Shown in pieces: positions 55,340 through 64,000 of a stretch of 64,000 bases of DNA (the first letter of the stretch is position 1; each line of letters begins with the position of its first letter). The notes below the pieces were generated by a model, which saw nothing but the letters and a program-made list of their open reading frames with translations, made no database searches and was not told the origin of the DNA. The DNA comes from Vibrio renipiscarius. Its GTDB lineage: Bacteria > Pseudomonadota > Gammaproteobacteria > Enterobacterales > Vibrionaceae. The position numbers were made by a program, and so were the translations under genes. The stretch is from contig NZ_JTKH01000006.1 in the NCBI RefSeq assembly GCF_000827885.1, forward strand, positions 248,001 to 312,000, given 5' to 3'.

Positions 55340-55464
55340 GTATTTCAAACAAATTGATTTTTCAAAAAAAATATGCCATCTATTTGATATGGTCACCAGT
55401 TACAAGTAGTTGATTGTGCTAACATCCAAAAAGTCAGCATTACACTACTTTAAAGGAGAAACCA

Positions 55465-55779
55465 TTGGCTAGACGAGGTAGTGGTTTACGAACGGCGATA
55501 AAGGTTGTTAAAGCAATAGATAGAGCTAACAAACAGGCTGCTCGTGAATCCCTGCGCAGGCAAAAAGCTCGTGAGCGAGCGCATGCTCAGGCAATGAGAG
55601 AGCACGAGAGAGAGGTGCGAGAAGCTCAGCGCGAATTACAGAGACAAGTAAGACTAAAGAAGTCAGCAGCAAAGCAAGCTTTTAAAGATGCCATAGCTAA
55701 CGCCGCAGAAGAATACCAAGAGCGGTGTGAAGAGCGAGCCGCTCTTAGGAAGCAATTCATACAAGAGGTTCTAAAGTAA
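55465..55779 (+). CDS. Small basic coiled-coil protein upstream of the DUF4041 nuclease
   Basis: A 104-aa, very charged protein (many Arg, Glu, Ala), almost entirely a predicted coiled coil from about residue 20 to 95. The start is TTG with an ideal AAAGGAGA site upstream; no ATG fits. It ends three bases before the next gene, so the two are coupled. It may be a partner of the nuclease or a DNA-associated protein. No family is recognised. Confidence 0.65.
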   Translation: MARRGSGLRTAIKVVKAIDRANKQAARESLRRQKARERAHAQAMREHEREVREAQRELQRQVRLKKSAAKQAFKDAIANAAEEYQERCEERAALRKQFIQEVLK

Positions 55780-55782
55780 TCA

Positions 55783-57225
55783 ATGGATAATAATTTACTG
55801 ATGTTGGCAGGCTTATCATTAGTAGCTGTCGTATTAACTTATATTTTAACAAAACGCTCAGCCGATAAGAAAATCGAGCAATATAAGTCGCTAGATGAAG
55901 CACTAGCAAAGACAAAAGAGGAATATGACTCTGCGTGTCTAAGCCGAGAAACAATAATCGCTGCCAATGAAACCGCAAAGCGAGATCTAGATAAAATTAA
56001 TGAGGAAACAGCCGAGCTTCAAGCTTTGAAAGGACAAGATGATACACTAAAACAAAGTATTCAAGAGCAGCAAATGACCTTAGAGTCAACCAAATCAAGA
56101 TTAGATGAACTCAACTCAAGCATTGAAAAAGGTGAGCTTGATCTAGAAGAGTTAATGGGAGATCTCGATTTATATTCAAGGCTTGATGAGTATACTGCTC
56201 ATGGTCACTTTGAAATGCCGCAGTACCTTTACGAAACATCTACTCGATTCGCAGAAGAGATCAAGGACGTTAGGCAACAACAAAAAGACATGATCAAAGA
56301 TAAAACAGCGATCACTTTCCCTGAGTCGACGGTGATATCTAACGACAAGTCATTCAATAATAAAATTCTAAATGGTCAGGTTAAGCTCATGCTTACTGCT
56401 TTTAATATTGAATGTGATCTTCTTATCGGTAAAGTGTCGCCGAGTTCGTTTGGACGAACTCTAGAACGTATAGAAAAGCTTGCCAATACATTAGAGAAGT
56501 CAGCCGCGACCTTAGAGTGTGGATTTGATATAGATTATATCGAACTTAAGTTCGAAGAATGTAAGCTTCAATATCAATACACACTCAAAAAGCAAGAAGA
56601 GGTTGCTGAGCAGAAGCTTATCAAAGAACAGATCCGTGAAGAACAGCGAGCTATTAAAGAGTTTGAGAAAGCGATTGCCGATGCAGAAAAAGAAGAAAAA
56701 ATGTACCGTAATCTTCTTGATAAAGCACAGCAAGAACTTGCTAAGGCTACTGAGCAGGATCGCTCAGAAATGGAGCAACGTATAGCAATTCTTGAGCAGC
56801 AACTCGCTGAAGCAGAAGCGAAAGAAGAACGAGCTAAGAGTATGGCAGAGCAAACCCGTAAAGGGCATGTTTACGTCATTAGTAATATTGGTTCGTTTGG
56901 AGAGGATGTTTACAAGATCGGGCTTACTCGCCGTCTAGAGCCAATGGACAGGGTTAAAGAACTAGGCGATGCAAGTGTACCATTCCCATTTGACGTACAT
57001 GCTATGATTTATACTGATGATGCCCCAGCTCTTGAAACAGCGCTACACCGCGAATTCAATTCAAAACGTGTAAACGCAGTAAACCTTCGCAAAGAGTTCT
57101 TTAACGTCGATCTAGCATCTATTCAAGAAGCCGTAGAAAAGTTAGCTGGCATAGAAGCGGACTTTAAAATGACTGCTCTGGCTGAAGATTACTATGAAAG
57201 CTTAAGATTAAGTGAAGCAGCATAA
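55783..57225 (+). CDS. Membrane-anchored DUF4041 / GIY-YIG (T5orf172-type) nuclease
   Basis: A 480-aa protein. Residues 5-23 are one membrane helix, then a coiled coil to about residue 120. The DUF4041 region follows (about 185-310; LMLTAFNIECDLLIGKV), then a second coiled coil. The C-terminal GIY-YIG nuclease fold runs from about 361 to 450. The fold shows Tyr364 (VYVIS), Tyr377-Gly380 (YKIG), Arg383/384 and Glu418 (ALETALHREF). The same order (membrane helix, DUF4041, GIY-YIG) occurs in a recently described anti-phage nuclease (SNIPE), recalled and not verified. A defence role is therefore a hypothesis. A hairpin terminator follows. Confidence 0.82.
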   Translation: MDNNLLMLAGLSLVAVVLTYILTKRSADKKIEQYKSLDEALAKTKEEYDSACLSRETIIAANETAKRDLDKINEETAELQALKGQDDTLKQSIQEQQMTLESTKSRLDELNSSIEKGELDLEELMGDLDLYSRLDEYTAHGHFEMPQYLYETSTRFAEEIKDVRQQQKDMIKDKTAITFPESTVISNDKSFNNKILNGQVKLMLTAFNIECDLLIGKVSPSSFGRTLERIEKLANTLEKSAATLECGFDIDYIELKFEECKLQYQYTLKKQEEVAEQKLIKEQIREEQRAIKEFEKAIADAEKEEKMYRNLLDKAQQELAKATEQDRSEMEQRIAILEQQLAEAEAKEERAKSMAEQTRKGHVYVISNIGSFGEDVYKIGLTRRLEPMDRVKELGDASVPFPFDVHAMIYTDDAPALETALHREFNSKRVNAVNLRKEFFNVDLASIQEAVEKLAGIEADFKMTALAEDYYESLRLSEAA

Positions 57226-57248
57226 GTTGTTTTCATTTACCGCTGATT

Positions 57249-57278
57249 ATTGAGCTAGCTTCCTTGGCTAGCTCAATT
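57249..57278 (+). terminator. Hairpin after the DUF4041 gene
   Basis: ATTGAGCTAGC and GGCTAGCTCAAT form an 11-bp stem with a short loop; the T tail is short. Confidence 0.65.
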
Positions 57279-57422
57279 CTGCCCAAAGCGCATTGAGCAT
57301 AGTTAAAGAACAGATCCCATACCAGACTATCGCAAGACTTTAATTAATGAAGGTAAAAAATAAAGGTCTCCCCCAATAACTTTTCGAGTTTGGCCTATAA
57401 GATAAGTGGCTGTAGGGTAATT

Positions 57423-57500
57423 ATGAAAGAAATAGCTGGCTCTGCTGTCATTGGATCCGATGACTTAATTAAGAATCCATCGGCAATGATGCGGGTATAA
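57423..57500 (+). pseudogene. Possible antitoxin-like gene fragment
   Basis: A 25-codon frame beginning MKEIAGSAVIGS and continuing DDLIKNPSAMM then a stop. The phrase DL-KNPSA resembles the N-terminus of Phd/YefM-type antitoxins. It is far too short to fold as one, so at most it is a remnant. Weak evidence. Confidence 0.25.
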
Positions 57501-57566
57501 ATTGACGTTATTCCGTAGTTTGCAATAATATTACAGAGTTGTGTTTTTAGATTGGCTGCGTTAGTA

Positions 57567-57899
57567 ATGAAGAATAGTAAACTTGAAGCTTTTATTAATA
57601 AGTCGATTGGTATGTGGGGAGATAGGCTAGATTATTCTTTAGTGGAATATATTAATCAAAGAACTAGTGTTAAATTGATATGTAATAAGCATAGGGAACA
57701 AAGTTTCTTCTTGCAAACGCCTAAATCTCATTTCATGTGCAAACACCATCCTTGTCCACACTGTTATAAAGAAGAATCTGGGAAATTTCAAAATCTATGG
57801 CGAGAAGACCCAAATCATTGGAAAAACAAAACCGAAGAATATTCAGATCTTGTAATAACTAATTATGATTTTACTTTGATTAATTTAGTTTTAAAGTGA
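57567..57899 (+). CDS. DUF723-like zinc-binding protein, short
   Basis: A 110-aa protein. The pattern D-Y-S-L-V-E-Y-I-N followed by KLICNKHR...FLQTPKSHFMCKHHPCPHC is that of DUF723-like repeats. These are common in phage and mobile-element nucleases and carry Cys/His pairs (Cys53, then CPHC about 40 residues later). Family members normally continue into a nuclease domain, so this copy may be truncated. The start is uncertain (ATG at 57567 or TTG at 57552). Function is unknown. Confidence 0.5.
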   Translation: MKNSKLEAFINKSIGMWGDRLDYSLVEYINQRTSVKLICNKHREQSFFLQTPKSHFMCKHHPCPHCYKEESGKFQNLWREDPNHWKNKTEEYSDLVITNYDFTLINLVLK

Positions 57900-57901
57900 A
57901 T

Positions 57902-57930
57902 AAAAAAAGCCGTATTATACGGCTTTTTTT
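57902..57930. terminator. Bidirectional terminator
   Basis: AAAAAAAGCCGTA/TACGGCTTTTTTT stem between converging genes. Confidence 0.9.
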
Positions 57931-57939
57931 ATTTATTAC

Positions 57940-60612
<2,673 letters not shown>

Positions 60613-60860
60613 TTAGTTATTCCGTTTAATAGCTTAGATGATAGCCATGATCAAATGTGACTATATTGAACAGAAAATATAGTGGTTACATATTTAGTTT
60701 TTGATTCGTTGGGGGGATTGAATCAAGTTAATTTAGTATGTGCCGTTTTGAGGCGTTTGCATTATATGTTTGCTTTATAATTTAGATATAGGTGTTTGTC
60801 ACAAAATTGAACTCGAAAATAAATTACAGATGTAAATATTTGTGACTCGCAAATTTGTGT

Positions 60861-60910
60861 TGTTAAATTGTTAAATTGTTAAATTGTTAAATTGTTAAAT
60901 TGTTAAATTG
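60861..60910. repeat. Tandem 8-bp repeat (TGTTAAAT, 6.25 copies)
   Basis: Six perfect copies plus two bases, about 250 bp upstream of the GH63 gene. A simple-sequence repeat prone to copy-number change. Confidence 0.95.
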
Positions 60911-60999
60911 TGGTGAGCACCTTGAGTGAGATGTAAGCTTTCATTTGAGTGATTGTTTTTATGTTTTAATAGATTAACGCACATAAGTTCGTGATTAAA

Positions 61000-61433
61000 T
61001 TCTAATATTGAATGTGTAAAAATATATATTTTTATACATATAGGCTAATGGGCATCTCAGGGATAGGTATAACTTGCGATAACGATTTAGATATCGTGTC
61101 GAGTATTGATAACTGCCTAATTTGAGCCAGTGAAGCCAGCTTTTCCTTAACTGCCTGAGTAGCCGAACATACAGAGTGTCTGTTATTTTACTTTCCATAT
61201 ACCGATGATGGCACCTGAATACGCTGTGAGCGATTAATGCGAGCTTTCCGCCGTTTTTTTGATTTTCAGGTGAAACGCTTTCTTAGATTGCAATGACGTT
61301 TCTTAAGATGTGTGCCCAGCAGAGTTGCCGATTAGATTCATCGATATATTTATAGGCGGAGTATTGGTCTGTGACTGAAATATGTGGGATAGCCTTCACC
61401 GAGAAGTCGCTTAGCGGTATGTTGATTCCTGCC
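61000..61433 (-). pseudogene. IS66-family transposase remnant
   Basis: On the minus strand, translation of 61433 to about 61305 gives AGINIPLSDFSVKA..., VTDQYSAYKYIDE and NRQLCWAHILRNVIAI, the DDE-domain phrase of IS66-type transposases. After a stop and frameshift it resumes as NGGKLALIAHSVFRCHHRY and RLLRQLRKSWLHWLKLG. Stops and shifts make it non-functional, and no terminal repeats were found. It marks an older insertion within the element. Confidence 0.65.
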
Positions 61434-61595
61434 ACTGTTTACTTGGAAGAAGGCTGCATCTTTACTGAGTGCTTAGTAAAATGAATAAATATTCACGAAT
61501 TGGTTTGTTTGGTATGGTAAATATTTATTCGCATTGTGTATGTTGAGGTTGAATTTTCAAGTCGTTATAGCAAATTTGAGAAATGGTATGATGTT

Positions 61596-61632
61596 AACTT
61601 GACAATTGCACCAGTGGTGCAATTGTCAAGTT
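61596..61632. repeat. Perfect 37-bp palindrome near the right end
   Basis: The 18-bp arms AACTTGACAATTGCACCA and TGGTGCAATTGTCAAGTT surround a single G. The arms contain ATTGCACCA, which also occurs three times before the recombinase operon. It lies 113 bp from the right boundary. Confidence 0.9.
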
Positions 61633-61727
61633 CAAGAAAATTGATCACATTAATACCCATGAAGCTAAGTTATATCAAGGTGTGGAAGAGTTGGTCACTC
61701 ACTCATTCATTCATTAGGTTGAAAATT

Positions 61728-61755
61728 AACCTTATATAAGAGTTCGAATCCTGCA
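61728..61755 (+). other. Right attachment site (attR)
   Basis: Element end AACCTTATATAAG (61728-61740), then AGTTC, then host T-arm GAATCCTGC. The element end is the inverted copy of the left end CTTATATTAGGTT (12 of 13 bases). Confidence 0.8.
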
Positions 61756-61765
61756 GGGCGTGCCA
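61746..61765 (+). pseudogene. Host tRNA-Arg (UCU), displaced 3' 20 nt
   Basis: GAATCCTGCAGGGCGTGCCA completes the fragment at 46514-46570: CCTGC pairs with its GCAGG, and AGGGCGT with its GCGCCCT. It has no promoter and cannot act alone. Confidence 0.93.
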
Positions 61766-62082
61766 TTTATTCTAGAAAGCCCCGACAACTCAATGAGTTG
61801 TCGGGGCTTTTGCGATCTGGTGGCGCCATTCTTTCATTTCTCACATTTTTAGCCCACCACTGGGCGAGCTAATGTTGCTAATTCACCTTTCCTTGCTTTA
61901 TTTCGAGTAGCATAACCACATGGCCTAACGCTTCTATTTTCCCTAATTTGTCTAATACGATGATGTGAGGTTTGGCCTGTCGTTGTGCGGTTGAGCTTAT
62001 AGTATTCGTTCTATCGCACTGCGCTTTAAAGTTCAAATGCAATAAGCTAATCTCTCTGCTTATCCAAATGGCAGGCAAAAAT
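61766..62082. other. Intergenic region after the element
   Basis: Holds the old tRNA terminator. The rest has no supported gene. Confidence 0.5.
61776..61811 (+). terminator. Original terminator of the host tRNA-Arg
   Basis: AAAGCCCCGACAACTCA/TGAGTTGTCGGGGCTTT stem with T tail, now 15 kb from its gene. Confidence 0.85.
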
Positions 62083-62460
62083 ATGATTGATCACGTTACC
62101 CTTTCCGTCAGCGATTTAGAGCGAAGTAAAAAGTTCTATGAAGAGGCTTTTGGCCCATTAGGCTATAAACTCGCATTTGGAGAACCGGGCAAATTTTGGG
62201 CTTTTGACTTAGGGAAAGGCTTTCTGTTTGAGATATGCAGTGCTAAGGCAAAAGGGGCTTTAACAAGCTTTCATATTGCTTTTCGGGTTCCAAGTCAGCA
62301 GAAGGTACACGAATTTTACGAAGCCGCTCTGCTTGCTGGCGCTAAAGATAACGGTGCGCCAGGGCCTCGTCCTCAGTACACAGAGAATTATTATGCTTGC
62401 TTTGTGCACGATCCAGATGGGCATAACATTGAGGCTATGTTCGACAATTGGGCGGTATAA
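62083..62460 (+). CDS. VOC (glyoxalase/bleomycin-resistance) family protein
   Basis: A 125-aa soluble protein with two beta-alpha-beta-beta-beta units. IDHVTLSVSDLERSKKFYEEAFGPLGY and YYACFVHDPDGHNIEAMF are family signatures; His4, Glu and His near the end could bind a metal. The reaction is unknown. The ATG at 62083 gives the conserved MIDHVTLSVSD start; the open frame extends further upstream without homology. Confidence 0.85.
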   Translation: MIDHVTLSVSDLERSKKFYEEAFGPLGYKLAFGEPGKFWAFDLGKGFLFEICSAKAKGALTSFHIAFRVPSQQKVHEFYEAALLAGAKDNGAPGPRPQYTENYYACFVHDPDGHNIEAMFDNWAV

Positions 62461-62603
62461 CCGTTCTACTTGACGTTGCCGCGGTGTAGACTGACAAAAC
62501 AGAATCTAATTGTTCATGAGAAGCTCGAAGAAGCGATACAATGCTCGTGTTGCAAGTTCGCAATATGGAATCCCCATTCACAGAAACCTTGAAGTAATCA
62601 TAC

Positions 62604-63098
62604 ATGTCTAAAGATTTCGATTTCACCACAGAATATACGCTCGACAAGCCTTTCTTTGCCGAGTGTTATGATCAAACGAGTCAACCTGCTAAGTTTCCAC
62701 ACGCGTATTTAAAAGGAATACTCTTTCTTATTTTTGGTGTGGTTTTAATAGAGTTTGAGCTGTTACCTAACGGTTATGTCGGTTGGTTCTTTATCGTATT
62801 GAGTGTTATTGAAGCGTTCAGTGTTTATTGCAAGCGAACATGGTGGCTATGGCGACAAACTATCAGCTCAAGCCGTGTCAATAAAGTGGTGCTTCAAGTG
62901 AATGCTGAGGGGGTGACTTATAAAAGTGGTAAAATCGACCGCAAAGTCGCCTGGAGTGAAATCGATCAACTTGAGCAAACCGATTTAGGCTTCATCTTTC
63001 ATATCGGTAAACAACGCCAATATGTGAGTAAATCTTGCTTAAATGAAGAAGTGATCGCGTTTATGGTTGAGCAGCACGCCGCATCAATATCAAAATAA
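62604..63098 (+). CDS. YcxB-like membrane protein
   Basis: A 164-aa protein with two adjacent membrane helices (about residues 37-75: ILFLIFGVVLIEFELLPN, WFFIVLSVIEAF). A C-terminal cytosolic beta-rich region follows, with VTYKSGKIDRKVAWSEIDQLEQTDLGFIFHI, typical of YcxB-like (PH-type) domains. Function is unknown. It ends near a clear terminator. Confidence 0.7.
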   Translation: MSKDFDFTTEYTLDKPFFAECYDQTSQPAKFPHAYLKGILFLIFGVVLIEFELLPNGYVGWFFIVLSVIEAFSVYCKRTWWLWRQTISSSRVNKVVLQVNAEGVTYKSGKIDRKVAWSEIDQLEQTDLGFIFHIGKQRQYVSKSCLNEEVIAFMVEQHAASISK

Positions 63099-63163
63099 CG
63101 TTATTGCAGCGAGCGATAAGGTTGTGTTTTAAAGCGACTCATCAAGCTTTCAGTAAACAAGAG

Positions 63164-63190
63164 GCGAATCGATTGATTCGCTTTTTTTGA
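63164..63190 (+). terminator. Terminator after the YcxB-like gene
   Basis: GCGAATC-GATT-GATTCGC stem with a run of seven T. Confidence 0.85.
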
Positions 63191-63248
63191 TCTTGCCTTT
63201 GCCTGAATAGAAGGCATTGTTGAGAGTAAATAGACCTAACTCGTTTTT

Positions 63249-63803
63249 GCCCCGAAGTATGTTCCGCTTATTACTTATGTACCGGTCACTCGCTTATTCA
63301 TCAGCGGCCCAATGACTCTTTGCCTTGCCAAAGAGTAATCAGAAAGGCGCTTTGGTTCGGTAGTCATTGTTCGGTCGGTTTTAGGCGTTCCCGACGCCGA
63401 AAACCTAAAAATGCGTCCTGTATTTTTGCCTATAGCCGTATTTATCTTGGGCGCATTGAAATTCTCTTTAAATGGGGAGGCTCTGCCCAGAACTTTCACA
63501 GCTGGCACTTCATAACACAGAATTGCCCGAAGTATGTTCCGCTTATTACTTATGTACCTGTCACTCGCTTATTCATCAGCGGCCCAATTACTCTTTGCCT
63601 TGCCAAAGAGTAATCAGAAAGGCGCTTTGGTTCGGTAGTCGTTGGTCGGTCGGTTTTAGGCGTTCCCGACACCGAAAACCTAAAAATGCGTCCTGCATTT
63701 TTGCCTATAGTCGTATTTATCTTGGGCGCATTGAAATCCTCTTTAAATGGGGAAGTTCTGCCCAAAGCCTTCACCGTTGGCACGTCATAGCACAGAATTG
63801 CCC
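63249..63803. repeat. Two tandem direct copies of a ~275-bp non-coding unit
   Basis: Copy 1 (about 63249-63524) and copy 2 (about 63525-63803) align with period 275 and a few substitutions, for example CGAAGTATGTTCCGCTTATT at 63253 and 63528. Each contains the inner word GGCGTTCCCGACGCCGAAAA (or ACACCG). Reading frames across both copies lack family features. Confidence 0.85.
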
Positions 63804-64000
63804 CATTGTTGGTTTCGTCAAAAAAGCCTATGTTCGTAGGTAGCCGAATTTCCCGCAAATCTAGCTAATGTGACCCCCAAAGTTCACAAAGTATGAAAAA
63901 TGAGCATCATTGTGCGGTTATTTTTTCAAATGAACATACCGATTTTTGCTCTGTAACTCGCTCTAAAAGCGTCACAAAATCACAAGGCAAAGCCTTGAAC

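Larger units (their letters stand above)
57226..57566. other. Intergenic region, DUF4041 gene to DUF723-like gene
   Basis: Holds the hairpin at 57249-57278 and a 25-codon reading frame at 57423-57500. Otherwise AT-rich with nothing recognisable. Confidence 0.5.
60613..61595. other. Long AT-rich non-coding region at the right of the element
   Basis: Holds the GH63 gene's leader, the 8-bp tandem repeat (60861-60910) and the IS66 remnant (61000-61433). The remaining bases show no gene. Confidence 0.6.
63099..64000. other. Non-coding right end of the window
   Basis: The terminator at 63164, the ~275-bp tandem repeat and a further 197 bp without recognisable genes. Confidence 0.5.

Noticed and set aside
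60861..60910. CRISPR array
   Set aside because: The units are contiguous 8-mers without spacers.
60995..61198. 67-codon minus-strand ORF as a gene
   Set aside because: It is the tail of a broken IS66 transposase frame.
63320..63858. Overlapping ORFs on both strands (97, 123, 77 and 102 codons)
   Set aside because: They follow the 275-bp tandem repeat, share duplicated peptide text and have no ribosome sites or family features.

Overview
The window is chromosomal DNA of a Vibrio (gammaproteobacterium). The protein families, and local orders such as udp-metG-apbC-udk, sodB-grxD-topB, yejK/yejL/yejM, nhaC-asd, ychE/adhE and minCDE-ycgL-mltB, fit that genus. The genus call rests on recalled gene orders and protein similarity. 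No database was searched.

Bases 1-46.5 kb are ordinary core genome. This part holds a ZntA tail, uridine phosphorylase, MetRS, the Fe-S carrier ApbC, uridine kinase, an AsmA protein and CobO. It continues with a degenerate SDR, a VC2046-type protein, SodB, GrxD, TopB, a GGDEF protein and an acyltransferase. A three-gene PLP lyase / NhaC antiporter / RidA operon faces a YheO-type regulator. Next come a Bax-like glucosaminidase, tRNA-Ser(UGA), tRNA-Pro(GGG), YejM/L/K, an orphan Hpt membrane protein, an unusual lipoprotein, a second NhaC, Asd, a GntR regulator, a K+ channel, YchE and AdhE. MinCDE, YcgL, MltB, a LysR regulator, NupC and FolD complete it.

Bases 46,571-61,745 are an integrated element of about 15.2 kb that cuts a host tRNA-Arg(UCU) gene in its T-arm. 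The 5' part (46,514-46,570) and the last 20 nt (61,746-61,765) join into one perfect 77-nt tRNA. Just inside its left end the element carries a complete replacement tRNA-Arg(UCU) with its own promoter and terminator. That tRNA is interrupted directly after the anticodon by a 237-nt group I intron closely resembling the Azoarcus tRNA-Ile intron core. Its T-stem carries a compensatory base-pair change relative to the target, so it need not be a target of the same recombinase.

The element then has a coupled operon: a 478-aa tyrosine recombinase, a 1114-aa tyrosine recombinase with a Cys cluster, two coiled-coil proteins and a RecD-like helicase. Cargo follows: a small coiled-coil protein with a membrane-anchored DUF4041/GIY-YIG nuclease (candidate phage defence), a DUF723-like protein, a GH63-type glucosidase lipoprotein and an IS66 remnant. 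Its ends are inverted repeats, and an ATTGCACCA motif recurs near both ends, as a perfect 37-bp palindrome on the right.

Bases 61.8-64 kb return to chromosome, with a VOC protein, a YcxB-like membrane protein and a 275-bp tandem duplication. The most novel observation is the mobile element that destroys a tRNA gene and supplies a self-splicing, target-divergent replacement.
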